In this document: positions 8,976-18,881 of the stretch, piece after piece
How positions within the stretch are numbered: position 1 is the stretch's first letter
How the letters are laid out: each line of letters starts with the position of its first letter
From: Splendidivirga corallicola
Lineage (GTDB): Bacteria > Bacteroidota > Bacteroidia > Cytophagales > Cyclobacteriaceae
Assembly (NCBI GenBank): GCA_030442035.1
Contig: JAUJEA010000013.1
Location: 62,001 to 126,000 of the forward strand
Direction of reading: 5' to 3'
Length of the DNA stretch: 64,000 nt
Notes under the pieces: generated by a model
What the model was told of the DNA's origin: nothing
The model's input: only the letters and a program-made list of their open reading frames with translations
Database searches by the model: none
Program-made: the position numbers and the translations under genes

Positions 8976-9437
8976 ATGACTACTAAAGAAATTATCGAAC
9001 TACTGGAGCAAGCATTTGACGGCAATCCCTGGTATGGAAATTCGGTGATCAAAAATTTAGAAAAAATAAAAGACTGCGACCCAAACAACAGCTTTAAAGA
9101 GGGGAACTCAATCGGTCAGATCCTGGAGCATATGATCGCCTGGCGGATATTTGCTATAGAAAGGCTGAGGGGGAATTCAGAATATCTTGTCGAGATGAAT
9201 TCCAAAGATGATTGGAATAAGGAAGGAAATTATTCAGATGCGGACTGCCAACGACTCATTGATAGGTTAAAAGAAACACAATCGGAATTGCTCTCACTGA
9301 TTAAGAAAAAAAGTGGTGATACCTGGTTATCTGAAAAAGTTCCAGGTAGTAAGTATCACTTTCATTACCTGCTCAATGGTATCATACAGCATGATATTTA
9401 TCACGTTGGGCAAATAGCTATACTCGCACGAAATTGA
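8976..9437 (+). CDS. DinB-family putative metal-dependent protein
   Basis: DinB/YfiT four-helix bundle protein of 153 aa, the normal length. The three family metal-ligand histidines are present: one in QILEHMIAWRIFAIERL (about residue 48) and two in IIQHDIYHVGQIAIL near the C-terminus. Members include thiol-dependent transferases and many of unknown substrate, so no reaction is claimed. It follows the small membrane protein by 26 bp. Confidence 0.8.
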   Translation: MTTKEIIELLEQAFDGNPWYGNSVIKNLEKIKDCDPNNSFKEGNSIGQILEHMIAWRIFAIERLRGNSEYLVEMNSKDDWNKEGNYSDADCQRLIDRLKETQSELLSLIKKKSGDTWLSEKVPGSKYHFHYLLNGIIQHDIYHVGQIAILARN

Positions 9438-9576
9438 AGCTCATCGGAGTAATTATTATGATTCCAATCATATTTTTTTCCTAAAAAAATACATGTAAGT
9501 CATTTTGTAATCCATTTAGTAACCCAGTAAATAATCGGGCCCTCTTTATATTGGTTCAGCTTTTTACTAATTATTA

Positions 9577-11934
9577 ATGCCCAAAGCTGAACTAATAGTG
9601 ATTTATATGCAAGGAAAAAAATCGTGGCTCGAAGGTCAAATTTTTATGACTATTAGCTTACTTCTGTTAGCATTTCTCATAGGTGCCTGTGGGAATGAAT
9701 CGGGATCTTCCAAATATGACAAGAAAAAACTGCCTGATCTGGTAGATTTTAATTTCCATATAAAGCCAATTTTATCTGATAGATGCTTTGCTTGTCATGG
9801 ACCTGACGCTAATGCAAGAGAGGGTGATCTAAGACTTGATACGGAAGAAGGAGCTTTCGCTGCCATAGGAGAAAATAAAGACAGATTTCCTATTGTCCCC
9901 GGTGACCTTAAAAGTAGTCAGGTTCACTATCGTATTACTTCGGATGATCCTGAAGAAAAAATGCCACCCCCTGAGTCAAATCTGTCATTAACCGACTATG
10001 AGATAAAATTGATCGATAAATGGATAGAACAAGGTGCGGAATGGAAAAAACATTGGTCTTTCATTCCTCTAAAGGAACCTGATTTACCTGTGGTTGAACA
10101 GGAAGATTGGGTGCGTAATCCAATTGATAATTTCGTTTTGTCCCGTTTGGAAAAAGAAGGATTGAAACCAACCGGGGAAGCCACTAAAGAGACCTTGATA
10201 AGAAGGGCAAGCCTCGATATAACAGGTCTTCCACCAACCCTTGAAGAGGTAGATGCTTTTGTAGAAGATACCTCTCCAAACGCCTATGAAAAGTTGGTTG
10301 ACCGTCTTTTGGATTCTCCGGCCTATGGAGAGCGTATGGCCATGGAATGGATGGATGTGGCGCGTTATGCTGACTCTCACGGGTATCAGGATGATGTAGA
10401 AAGGGTGATGTGGCCCTGGAGGGATTGGGTCATTAAGGCTTTCAACAAGAACTTACCATTTGATGACTTTATTGAATGGCAAATTGCAGGTGACCTGTTG
10501 GAAAACCCAACTACTGAGCAGATCCTTGCCACAGCATTTAACCGAAACCATATGATCACACAGGAAGGGGGGATCATTGAGGAAGAATATCGTGTGGAAT
10601 ATGTAGCCGATAGAACAAATACGACGGGTAAGGCATTTTTGGGGCTTACCTTGGAATGTGCCCGTTGTCATGAGCATAAATATGATCCTATTTCTCAAAA
10701 AGACTATTACCAACTCTTTGCCTTCTACAACAATGTCCCTGAAAGGGGATTGGCACCTTATCAGGGAGTCCCTGATCCAAAGATTACCTTAACTAAGGAG
10801 GAAGTGTCAGATATTGTTTCGTTTGTGGATGAACAACCAATAGAGTTGATGGTGATGAGTGAAATGGATGAACCAAGAGATTGCTTCGTGTTGGTTCGAG
10901 GTGGATATGAAAATCACGGAGAAAAGGTTGAAGCATCCGCACCAAAGGCTATTTTGGAATTTGCAGATGACTTACCTAAAAATAGAATCGGTCTGGTCAA
11001 ATGGTTGACCGATGAGAAAAATCCACTGACCACGAGGGTCCTTGTCAATCGCTATTGGCAATTATACTTTGGTACCGGAATTGTTAGCACTCCTGAAGAT
11101 TTTGGTAATCAGGGAGCCCTTCCAAGCCATCCCGAATTACTGGATTGGTTGGCCTGGGAATTCATCAAATCGGGATGGGATTTAAAAGCGTTACATAAAC
11201 TGATCGTAACCTCAGCGACCTATAGACAATCATCACAGGTGGATGACGAATTGTACGAATATGATCCGCAGAATATTTTATTGGCAAGAGGACCGAGACA
11301 TAGGCTTTCGGCTGAAATGCTAAGAGATTATGCATTATCAGTTAGCGGATTGCTGGTAGACAGATTAGGAGGTCCAAGTGTAAAACCATATCAACCCGAA
11401 GGCCTGTGGGCTGAGAAGATTGGTGGCGGTGGTGGAAGTCTGGTCCGTTACAAACAATCTGAAGGAGAAGGATTATACCGTAAAAGCCTGTATACTTTTT
11501 GGAAGAGAACAGTACCTCCTCCATCCATGATGACCTTCGATGCTTCCGAAAGAAATGTTTGTACTGTCAAAAGGCAATCTACTAGTACACCATTGCAGGC
11601 ATTGGTTTTATTAAATGATCCTCAGTACACCGAGGCTTCAAGAGTATTGGCAGAGAGAGTGGTGAAAGAAGGGGGAAATAGTATAGAAGATAAAATTCAA
11701 TATGCATTTAGAACAACCACAGCCAGATATGCCAATGAAGATGAGCTGGCTATTTTGAAAGAAGTTTTTGACCGGGAATATCAGGGGTTCAATGAGGATA
11801 AGGAAAGTGCTGAGCAGCTATTACTTATTGGTGAACATATTTTCGACAATAAGTTGGATCCTGCGGAGACCGCTGCTTATACGGTGGTTGTGAATACCAT
11901 TTTTAATTTGAGTGAAACTATAACAAAAGGATAA
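9577..11934 (+). CDS. Planctomycete-type cytochrome c lipoprotein, PSCyt1-DUF1549-DUF1553
   Basis: Exported heme protein of the family found in saccharide-degradation loci of Planctomycetes, Verrucomicrobia and Bacteroidota; its exact redox reaction is not settled. A lipobox AFLIGAC lies near residue 38. PSCyt1 follows with the heme motif CFACHGPDA and a downstream MPPPES. The DUF1549 domain begins around [13 protein letters not shown] and contains the second conserved [15 protein letters not shown]1553 runs from [18 protein letters not shown] to the end. At 785 aa it is shorter than versions with an inserted LamG-like domain. Start choices are ATG at 9577, 9607 and 9646; 9607 supplies two lysines before the hydrophobic core and may be the true one. 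First gene of a four-gene operon. Confidence 0.85.
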   Translation: MPKAELIVIYMQGKKSWLEGQIFMTISLLLLAFLIGACGNESGSSKYDKKKLPDLVDFNFHIKPILSDRCFACHGPDANAREGDLRLDTEEGAFAAIGENKDRFPIVPGDLKSSQVHYRITSDDPEEKMPPPESNLSLTDYEIKLIDKWIEQGAEWKKHWSFIPLKEPDLPVVEQEDWVRNPIDNFVLSRLEKEGLKPTGEATKETLIRRASLDITGLPPTLEEVDAFVEDTSPNAYEKLVDRLLDSPAYGERMAMEWMDVARYADSHGYQDDVERVMWPWRDWVIKAFNKNLPFDDFIEWQIAGDLLENPTTEQILATAFNRNHMITQEGGIIEEEYRVEYVADRTNTTGKAFLGLTLECARCHEHKYDPISQKDYYQLFAFYNNVPERGLAPYQGVPDPKITLTKEEVSDIVSFVDEQPIELMVMSEMDEPRDCFVLVRGGYENHGEKVEASAPKAILEFADDLPKNRIGLVKWLTDEKNPLTTRVLVNRYWQLYFGTGIVSTPEDFGNQGALPSHPELLDWLAWEFIKSGWDLKALHKLIVTSATYRQSSQVDDELYEYDPQNILLARGPRHRLSAEMLRDYALSVSGLLVDRLGGPSVKPYQPEGLWAEKIGGGGGSLVRYKQSEGEGLYRKSLYTFWKRTVPPPSMMTFDASERNVCTVKRQSTSTPLQALVLLNDPQYTEASRVLAERVVKEGGNSIEDKIQYAFRTTTARYANEDELAILKEVFDREYQGFNEDKESAEQLLLIGEHIFDNKLDPAETAAYTVVVNTIFNLSETITKG

Positions 11935-11966
11935 TCATGTGCGAAATTGAAGATCTTCAATATAAT

Positions 11967-13418
11967 ATGAATCGGCGCCATTTCTTCTCTAAAGCTAGCT
12001 TAGGACTTGGTTCGGTTGCTCTGGCTTCTATGCTGAATCCGACAAAATCCGCGGCTAAAGCATTGAGTTCATTTAGCGCCACAAGTGAAGGCTTAAGTAA
12101 TGGTGTGTTGAGATCACCGCATCATCTTCCAAAGGCTAAAAGGATTATTTACCTTTTTCAAAGTGGTGGCCCTTCACAGTTAGATCTATTTGATTACAAG
12201 CCGGTTCTTGAAAAAAGAAGAGGGGAAGATCTTCCGGCATCCGTGCGTATGGGACAACGTCTGACGGGTATGACCTCAGGCCAGGCGTCATTCCCGTTGG
12301 CTAGTTCCATTTTTAAGTTCGATCAGTTTGGAGATAGTGGAGCATGGATGAGTAGTTTATTGCCCTATACATCTCAGATAGCAGACGATATCTGTGTGGT
12401 AAAATCTATGTACACCGAAGCGATCAATCACGATCCGGCCATTACTTTTTTTCAAACAGGTCATCAACAAGCAGGTCGACCAAGTATAGGTTCATGGTTA
12501 AGTTATGGTCTGGGAAGTGATAATGAAAACCTTCCAAATTTTAGTGTGTTGTTATCGAGGGGGACAGGAAGGCCGCAGGGACAACCGCTTTATTCCAGGT
12601 TGTGGGGAAATGGTTTTTTACATTCCCTGCACCAGGGAGTACAATTCAGATCAGGTAAAGATCCTGTCTTGTATCTGAATAATCCCTCCGGTATCAACCC
12701 GCAGAATAGAAGGGCCATGCTAAACAATTTGGCAGAACTGAACGAAATGTACCTCAAGGAGGTTGGGGATCCTGAAATAACCACACGCATAGCCCAATAT
12801 GAAATGGCTTATCGAATGCAAACCTCTGTTCCGGAGGCTATGGATATTTCAAACGAGCCTGATTGGGTGTTCAAAATGTATGGACCTGACTCAGCCGTTC
12901 CCGGAACTTATGCAGCCAATTGTATACTGGCAAGAAGATTAGCAGAGCGTGATGTCAAGTTTATACAACTATACCATATGGGTTGGGATCAACATGAAAA
13001 TTTACCCAACCAAATTTCGGGCCAGGCCAGAGATACTGATCAGGCCTCAGCGGCACTCATCAAAGATCTTAAACAACGCGGTTTGCTGGAGGATACATTG
13101 GTTATTTGGGGTGGAGAGTTTGGACGAACGAATTATAGTCAGGGCACTTTGACCGAAACAAATTATGGAAGGGATCATCATCCGAGATGCTTTAGCATTT
13201 GGATGGCAGGTGGCGGTGTCAAACCCGGGATATCTTACGGAGAGACCGATGATTTCGGTTATAACATAGTAAAGGATCCGGTACATGTTCATGATTTCCA
13301 GGCAACGCTTTTACATTTGTTAGGAATTGATCATGAAAGATTAACTTTTAAACATCAGGGAAGAAGATACAGACTTACCGATGTTAGCGGTAAAGTGGTT
13401 AATGATCTAATCGCTTAA
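11967..13418 (+). CDS. Tat-exported DUF1501 family protein
   Basis: DUF1501 proteins have an alkaline-phosphatase/sulfatase-like fold and almost always accompany DUF1553 cytochromes; a specific reaction is not established. The ATG at 11967 places the twin-arginine motif [20 protein letters not shown] directly at the N-terminus, so it is preferred over the ATG at 11937. Visible core motifs are [13 protein letters not shown] (near 60), [11 protein letters not shown] (about 340), [13 protein letters not shown] and [17 protein letters not shown], which probably bind metal. The gene begins 32 bp after the cytochrome stop and ends 7 bp before the next gene, a tight operon. Confidence 0.85.
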   Translation: MNRRHFFSKASLGLGSVALASMLNPTKSAAKALSSFSATSEGLSNGVLRSPHHLPKAKRIIYLFQSGGPSQLDLFDYKPVLEKRRGEDLPASVRMGQRLTGMTSGQASFPLASSIFKFDQFGDSGAWMSSLLPYTSQIADDICVVKSMYTEAINHDPAITFFQTGHQQAGRPSIGSWLSYGLGSDNENLPNFSVLLSRGTGRPQGQPLYSRLWGNGFLHSLHQGVQFRSGKDPVLYLNNPSGINPQNRRAMLNNLAELNEMYLKEVGDPEITTRIAQYEMAYRMQTSVPEAMDISNEPDWVFKMYGPDSAVPGTYAANCILARRLAERDVKFIQLYHMGWDQHENLPNQISGQARDTDQASAALIKDLKQRGLLEDTLVIWGGEFGRTNYSQGTLTETNYGRDHHPRCFSIWMAGGGVKPGISYGETDDFGYNIVKDPVHVHDFQATLLHLLGIDHERLTFKHQGRRYRLTDVSGKVVNDLIA

Positions 13419-13425
13419 TTTTAAA

Positions 13426-14466
13426 ATGAAGAGAAGAGATTTTATAAAACAAAGCGGGACCTTGGCTGCAACCTCAATGGTTCTCCCAAATATTATAATC
13501 AGAGGAAAAATGAAGCCCATGCATGGTAAAATAGGTCATGGAAGTCACCGGTATAAGATTGTTCATGATTGGGGTTTACTCGATTCGGCCAAGGTACCTG
13601 TTTTGGATTGTCATGAGATGGTTCAGGACGCTAAAGGAAGATTGATCCTGCTCACCAATGAAACCAAGAACAATATAATCATTTATGACAAATCGGGAAA
13701 GCTGTTGAAGACCTGGGGATCGGAATATCCTGGTGCTCACGGCTTAACGCTATCAAAAGAAAATGATGAAGAGTTCCTGTTTATCACAGATTATGAACGT
13801 CATGAAGTGATCAAAACGACCTTGGACGGCAGGGTATTGATGACTTTACCTTATCCCAAAGAATCAGGTAAATATGAAAGTGCTGATCAGTATAAGCCGA
13901 CAGAGATAGCCGTCGCTCCCAATGGAGATTTTTATGTAGCGGATGGGTATGGAGCCCAATACATTATTCATTACAATGCGAAAGGTGAGCTACAGAATGT
14001 TTTTGGAGGAACAGGCAAAGGAGAACAATATTTTCAGAATGCACATGGCATTTGTCTGGATGACAGGGACAAAAATAATCCGGTTTTATTGATTACTGCA
14101 AGAGTCCAAAATGCAGTAAAGCGGTTTAGCCTCGATGGAAAGTATTTAGAGACCATTCCTCTTCCCGGCGCTTATATCTGCAGACCGGTTGTAGATGATG
14201 AAAATGTTTATTTTGCCGTATTAATTTCAAGAACACCCTGGGACTCACAAACTGGTTTTGTAACCATTTTAGATAAAAACAATAAAGTTATTTCAAATCC
14301 GGGCGGGAGTGATCCAAATTATAATGGTGATGAACTGGAAAAAATGTATCAGACCGTAAAAGTATTTAAGCATCCTCATGATGTCTGTGTGGATGACGAT
14401 AAAAATATTTATATTCCACAATGGAATTCCGGTAAAACCTATCCTATCAAGCTTGAAAGAATATAA
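13426..14466 (+). CDS. Tat-exported NHL-repeat beta-propeller protein
   Basis: A Tat signal, MKRRDFIKQSGTLAATSMVL, opens the protein. The rest reads as six-bladed propeller repeats of the NHL/SMP-30 type, for example VAPNGDFYVADGYGAQYIIH, GICLDDRDKNNPVLLITA and DVCVDDDKNIYIPQWNSGK, with conserved aspartates at the turns. Such proteins bind sugars or act as lactonases or isomerases; none of these is proven here. It is the third gene of the DUF1553 operon and may bind the glycan or its product. Two of four proteins of this operon use Tat, which fits export of folded, cofactor-bearing proteins. Confidence 0.8.
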   Translation: MKRRDFIKQSGTLAATSMVLPNIIIRGKMKPMHGKIGHGSHRYKIVHDWGLLDSAKVPVLDCHEMVQDAKGRLILLTNETKNNIIIYDKSGKLLKTWGSEYPGAHGLTLSKENDEEFLFITDYERHEVIKTTLDGRVLMTLPYPKESGKYESADQYKPTEIAVAPNGDFYVADGYGAQYIIHYNAKGELQNVFGGTGKGEQYFQNAHGICLDDRDKNNPVLLITARVQNAVKRFSLDGKYLETIPLPGAYICRPVVDDENVYFAVLISRTPWDSQTGFVTILDKNNKVISNPGGSDPNYNGDELEKMYQTVKVFKHPHDVCVDDDKNIYIPQWNSGKTYPIKLERI

Positions 14467-14541
14467 TGGTTTGATATTAGTTGTTTGTCTTAAACCATAG
14501 AAAGACTTGTAAATAATTTTAAAAGTAGAATTGCCCAATTT

Positions 14542-16767
14542 ATGTATATGAAGAAAACACATTTTAAATTCATAGCCCTTTTTATTTTTTGTATGCTTTT
14601 GCTAAATGCCACTGCATTTGCACAAGACGGTGGAGAAGAGGGTGCTTCTGATTTTATTTTGTTCTTAGGGCATTTTCATCCAATTATTCTCCATTTGCCT
14701 ATTGGATTCCTGCTATTAGCATTTATGATGGAGATCGCTTCGAGCTTCAAACGTTTCCATCATTTGAAAAAATCAGTTGGATTTTCATTGCTGGTTGGTG
14801 CTATAAGCTCCTTTTTTGCAGCACTTTTGGGTTATTTCTTATCGCTCGAAGGAGGTTATGGAGAAGCAGCACTGAATCTTCATCAGTGGCTGGGTATAGC
14901 AGTAGTGATATTCTCAATTGCTCTTTACATTTTCAACATACAATTGGAAAAACTTCAAAAGGCATTGTATACCAAACTTTATCATGTACTGTTCTTTGTA
15001 ACGGTCAGTGTTTTAATGGTAGCAGGACATTACGGAGGATCTTTAACTCATGGTGAGGACTATCTTGTCCAATACATGCCGGATCCTTTGAGAAAACTGG
15101 CAGGCCTACCAAGTAATGGTGATAAAACCAATGCATCACTAGCCAACATGGATGAAGCAGTGGTATTCAATGACCTCATACAGCCAATCCTGGATAAAAA
15201 ATGTGTTTCCTGTCATAATACAAGCAAAACAAAAGGTGACCTGCAGCTGCATACGATTGAAGCCATTATGAAGGGCGGTGAGTCAGGAGAGATTTTTGTA
15301 GCCGGTGATCCGGAGCAGAGTAATTTGTATAAAAATCTCTTATTGCCTTTGGACGATGAAAAACACATGCCTCCAAAAGGTAAAAAGCAATTGGACAAAA
15401 ATGAAGTTGATCTGATTGCATGGTGGATTGCCAGTGGCGCCTCCTTCGAAAATAAAGTGGGAGATACGGAAAGGCCGGAACACATTGCCGAGATTTTAAA
15501 TAGAATAGAGGAGGAAGCAACGAAACAGGTTAATCCGGTGTATGCCATGGATATTGATGAAGCTGACGAGGATGATATTGAAGAAATAGCCGAGAAGGGG
15601 ATAACCATATTTACCATCGCGAATGATCTACCATATCTGGAGGTTAAGATCAAAGATTTGGAAGAGGAAGATTTTAACAAATTAGGTAAAATACTCAAAC
15701 CAATTCGAGATCAATTGGTATGGCTGGATTTATCCGGGTCCGGTTGTACAGACAAACATCTTGAACAACTAAAGAACTTAAAACATTTGACCAAACTTCA
15801 TTTACAAAATACGGCTGTCAGCGATGCTAGCCTGGAGCTGATCCAAAAAATGCCATACCTGGAATACCTTAATTTATATGGTACGAAGATCAGTGATGAG
15901 GGCATAACAAAATTGGCTGATATGGAGCATTTGAAGGATCTATTCCTATGGCAAACGGAGGTGACAGAAAAGGGTATCACAACTTTAATGGCCTCTGCTC
16001 CGGATCTACACATTAGCTCAGGAATCGAGATCACAAGCTTTGATACAGTGCGGCTTGCTGAACCCAGAATTATTGCCGAAAGAAGTTTCTTTAAGGATAC
16101 AACCTTTGTGGAATTAGAATTGGCTTTCCGTGGTGTTGAGATTTATTATACACTGGATGGATCAACTCCCGATAAATCTTCACAATTATATGCCGGCCCG
16201 ATCCCTATTAGCGAAACTTGTACCCTAAAAGCTATTGCCACGAAAGACGGATGGTCGGATAGCGATGTGGGTTCAATGGATTTTATTAAAATGAAGTATA
16301 TCGCTGAGGATATAACACTTAAGCACGCACCCGGTACGCAATATGCTGGTGATGGTCCTAAAACACTTATTAACAATCAGAAAGGAACTCAGGACTTTAG
16401 GGACGGAAAATGGTTAGGTTTTCACGAAGTAGATCTTATTGCGCAGATCGATATGGGAGAACTGGCACCGGTAGAACGTGTTACACTGAGTTGCCTGGAA
16501 GATATTGGTGCTTATATATTCTTTCCGACAGCCATTGAAATTTCTGTTTCAAAAGATGGTAACAATTTTCAAAAAGTTGCTTCACAAAAACTTTCGGTGC
16601 CAAAAGAAGGACGACCTGGTTCTCTGAAAACTTTTTCTTACAGCTTTGATAAGAGGAATATCCGTTATATTAAAGTTAATGCTAAAAGCATGGGTAAATG
16701 CCCACCATGGCATCCCGGCGCCGGTGATAAGGCCTGGATATTTACCGATGAAATAATTGTGGAGTAA
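14542..16767 (+). CDS. DUF2231 membrane - cytochrome c - LRR - CHB_HEX_C fusion protein
   Basis: A multidomain inner-membrane protein. After a signal-like start comes DUF2231 (about residues 35-180), with HFHPIILHLPIGFLLLAF and four membrane helices. Next is a Planctomycete-type cytochrome c (about 210-310) with KKCVSCHNTSK and a possible axial Met in HMPPKGK. Then leucine-rich repeats (about 385-490: LVWLDLSGSG, LTKLHLQNTA, LEYLNLYGTK), a chitobiase/hexosaminidase C-terminal-like domain (YYTLDGSTPDKSSQLYAG) and a discoidin-like end (about 600-741). It could receive electrons from the DUF1553 cytochrome and bind substrate outside the membrane; that role is inferred. It closes the operon, 75 bp after the propeller gene, and meets the next gene tail to tail. 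Confidence 0.85.
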   Translation: MYMKKTHFKFIALFIFCMLLLNATAFAQDGGEEGASDFILFLGHFHPIILHLPIGFLLLAFMMEIASSFKRFHHLKKSVGFSLLVGAISSFFAALLGYFLSLEGGYGEAALNLHQWLGIAVVIFSIALYIFNIQLEKLQKALYTKLYHVLFFVTVSVLMVAGHYGGSLTHGEDYLVQYMPDPLRKLAGLPSNGDKTNASLANMDEAVVFNDLIQPILDKKCVSCHNTSKTKGDLQLHTIEAIMKGGESGEIFVAGDPEQSNLYKNLLLPLDDEKHMPPKGKKQLDKNEVDLIAWWIASGASFENKVGDTERPEHIAEILNRIEEEATKQVNPVYAMDIDEADEDDIEEIAEKGITIFTIANDLPYLEVKIKDLEEEDFNKLGKILKPIRDQLVWLDLSGSGCTDKHLEQLKNLKHLTKLHLQNTAVSDASLELIQKMPYLEYLNLYGTKISDEGITKLADMEHLKDLFLWQTEVTEKGITTLMASAPDLHISSGIEITSFDTVRLAEPRIIAERSFFKDTTFVELELAFRGVEIYYTLDGSTPDKSSQLYAGPIPISETCTLKAIATKDGWSDSDVGSMDFIKMKYIAEDITLKHAPGTQYAGDGPKTLINNQKGTQDFRDGKWLGFHEVDLIAQIDMGELAPVERVTLSCLEDIGAYIFFPTAIEISVSKDGNNFQKVASQKLSVPKEGRPGSLKTFSYSFDKRNIRYIKVNAKSMGKCPPWHPGAGDKAWIFTDEIIVE

Positions 16768-16777
16768 TGTGAAAAAA

Positions 16778-17665
16778 TTACTGAGTTAGCTCAGGATCGA
16801 TTTCTGTAACTTCCAATTTTGTTGGCATTGATCCGTGGGCAAGCAGAACACATAGAATTTTTGCTTCATTAGCACTGAGGTTTCCGCTAATTTGAGCAGT
16901 TCCGTTAGGTATTCCTGCCAGAACACTTGGGGCTGTAAAAACCTGATCATTAATCACAATGGCTAAATGTCCCCCTATGTTTTTCTTGGTGAGATTCTCC
17001 CATGTGTGGTGATAGTCTTTTTTTAAATTTATTAGTATGGCATTCCTTCCATATTCGTCATGTACCAACTTTACACTTGATACCATCTTAGGATTAATTG
17101 GAGCTTTCTTTGATTTCTTTTTAATTACGTAAAGTGGATGTACGCCTTTATGTTTCTGGAACTTTCCCCATTTAAGTTTTGCGTCAAATGGAATTATGTT
17201 TTTATAATATTTACTTTTTAGTAACTTCATTAAGTTCGCTGTATCAGCAGGTTTTACAGTTCCAATCGCCGGAGCCCAATTATAAATCTCACTTGTTGAA
17301 AGAAAGTTAAAAAGAGAATCCTCAGCTTTATTAGTACTTAGATTTTCAAAAATTGACATTGACTCATAGACTTCCCAAATACCAAAACTCACATTAGTAT
17401 TTACCAAATACATCAATGTATCGATATTGATCTTTTCAGCTAAATCAATGGATACATGTTGACGTTCAAGTCTGGCTCTGACATTATCTCCATAAAAAAG
17501 ATCAAACCTTCTGTTCAGAACGTTTACAACTGAATCCATTATAAATGCTTTTTGGTTTGTAGACCTTAACTTGATCTCAAAGACATATGCTGGCGGACTA
17601 TTAAATAGATGACAACTTGCGAATACAACCGGAATAATTAAAAATAGGAAAGCAGATCTTTTCAT
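16778..17665 (-). CDS. Lipoprotein with an orphan SecD-like periplasmic domain
   Basis: No function is known. The ATG at 17665 begins MKRSAFLFLIIPVVFASCHL, with FASC as lipobox, so the protein should be lipid-anchored; the upstream start at 17752 would hide it. The C-terminal ~100 residues resemble the SecD P1 head: LAIVINDQVFTAPSVLAGI, then GTAQISGNLSANEAKILCVL and HGSMPTKLEV, the counterpart of the SecD segment ending in its first-helix junction. The N-terminal part (KLRSTNQKAFIMDSVVNVLNRR) also resembles the SecD P1 base. None of the six SecD membrane helices is present. It therefore cannot be a SecD translocase, and may bind unfolded peptides or cap an envelope complex. Transcribed away from the next two genes. 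Confidence 0.65.
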   Translation of the reverse strand: MKRSAFLFLIIPVVFASCHLFNSPPAYVFEIKLRSTNQKAFIMDSVVNVLNRRFDLFYGDNVRARLERQHVSIDLAEKINIDTLMYLVNTNVSFGIWEVYESMSIFENLSTNKAEDSLFNFLSTSEIYNWAPAIGTVKPADTANLMKLLKSKYYKNIIPFDAKLKWGKFQKHKGVHPLYVIKKKSKKAPINPKMVSSVKLVHDEYGRNAILINLKKDYHHTWENLTKKNIGGHLAIVINDQVFTAPSVLAGIPNGTAQISGNLSANEAKILCVLLAHGSMPTKLEVTEIDPELTQ

Positions 17666-17884
17666 ATTGGCAATTAGTTTCAGATGACAGACTTCCCAAA
17701 AATGATAAATGGATAAAACGGAAAAAAATGACTTTGAACATTTTTGATACATTGTTCCCGTATTAATGGTAAACTAAAGTATTTTTATTGGAGGAGGTTA
17801 TTGAAAGAAACTTGTATTCCGGCTATATTGTATTTTTAAATCAATACCGGCTAGGGAATTTTTTGATTGTAATAAACATAAAGA

Positions 17885-18832
17885 ATGAAACTTCAACCAA
17901 CTATTTATTTATCAATTATTCTGATTACCACCTTTCTTACACAGACAACAGTACTTTTTGGTCAAAATCCAATCAAAATCTCTTATGAGCGAGATGAGAA
18001 TAAAGGTAGCTATGTTTTCTATTGTGAAAACAGTGATGTTTGCAGTTACATTGTGGAGATACGTTTTGATCAATTGGTTAATCTACGTGCCAGCAGAAGT
18101 TTACCGTTTAAAGGAACTGTTCAAAGGGGAAGAACGAAATTGTTTGAATTAAATCCCGTTGCACAAAACCAATCGACTAGTCTTAACTATAGTTATTCAT
18201 ACCGAAAGGGATGTCTCAGACCAAAAGTCGACTGGGACCTTTTATATCTGTTACCCGTTGCTAAAGGTAACAAGACCAAGGTAAGTGAATTGAGTTATTT
18301 GGGAGAGCGGTTTGGAAATGAAAAAAAATCGAAAAATTGGTACGCACTGAGTTTTGGGATGAGTGTGGGAGATACAGTATATGCCGCTCGAAAAGGCATT
18401 GTAGTGGAGGTGATTGATCACTTTGCACAAGATGGTGATAACATTATCTTCGCCAGAGATAGAAATTATGTTCAAATTGAGCATGAAGACTGTACCTATG
18501 GTCAGTATGAATTATTTAGAAAAAATGGAATATTCGTAGAAAAAGGAGATTTTATTAATCCGGGTGATCCTCTCGGAATAATTGGAGGAAAAAATTATCA
18601 GACAGGTGACCAATTGAGGTTTAGTGTATTTTATGCAGATGAGTACCCCATTGAAAAAGATGGGAACGCAGTTTTAAAGAAAAACTATTGGACTTATGTG
18701 CCACTCAAATTTCATGTGAAAGGTGGCACTACGAGATTGTTGAATGGAAAAGAATATGAATCTGAGCATGTTGAAGAGATAATTATCCAGGAAATGAGTA
18801 AAAAGGAGAGGAAGAGATGGATGAAGGAATGA
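17885..18832 (+). CDS. Exported M23/LytM-like protein with lost catalytic residues
   Basis: The signal peptide ends near LFGQNP. A family-specific N-terminal domain (about 25-130) precedes an M23-type beta-sheet domain (about 140-260). The fold is recognisable from GDTVYAARKGIVVEV, YVQIEHEDCTYGQYELF, INPGDPLGIIGG and DQLRFSVFY. Aligned by eye to active M23 enzymes, the zinc and catalytic positions are gone: HxxxD reads WYALS, YxHL reads YELF, and HxH reads QLR. It should thus not cut peptidoglycan. Degenerate LytM domains such as EnvC act as adaptors that activate amidases, a possible analogy only. The next gene starts 49 bp downstream. Confidence 0.7.
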   Translation: MKLQPTIYLSIILITTFLTQTTVLFGQNPIKISYERDENKGSYVFYCENSDVCSYIVEIRFDQLVNLRASRSLPFKGTVQRGRTKLFELNPVAQNQSTSLNYSYSYRKGCLRPKVDWDLLYLLPVAKGNKTKVSELSYLGERFGNEKKSKNWYALSFGMSVGDTVYAARKGIVVEVIDHFAQDGDNIIFARDRNYVQIEHEDCTYGQYELFRKNGIFVEKGDFINPGDPLGIIGGKNYQTGDQLRFSVFYADEYPIEKDGNAVLKKNYWTYVPLKFHVKGGTTRLLNGKEYESEHVEEIIIQEMSKKERKRWMKE

Positions 18833-18881
18833 CTTTTTGCAAACTTTCTCTTTGTAGAGTTTACAAAGGACTTTTAACTGT

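Noticed and set aside
15213-15698. 161-aa open frame on the minus strand
   Set aside because: It lies wholly inside the cytochrome-LRR fusion gene, which has clear domains; Ser-rich composition shows an antisense shadow.
16778-17665. SecD translocase subunit
   Set aside because: There are no SecD membrane helices, only a lipobox and periplasmic-type domains.
17885-18832. Active M23 endopeptidase
   Set aside because: The metal ligands and catalytic His are replaced at every motif.
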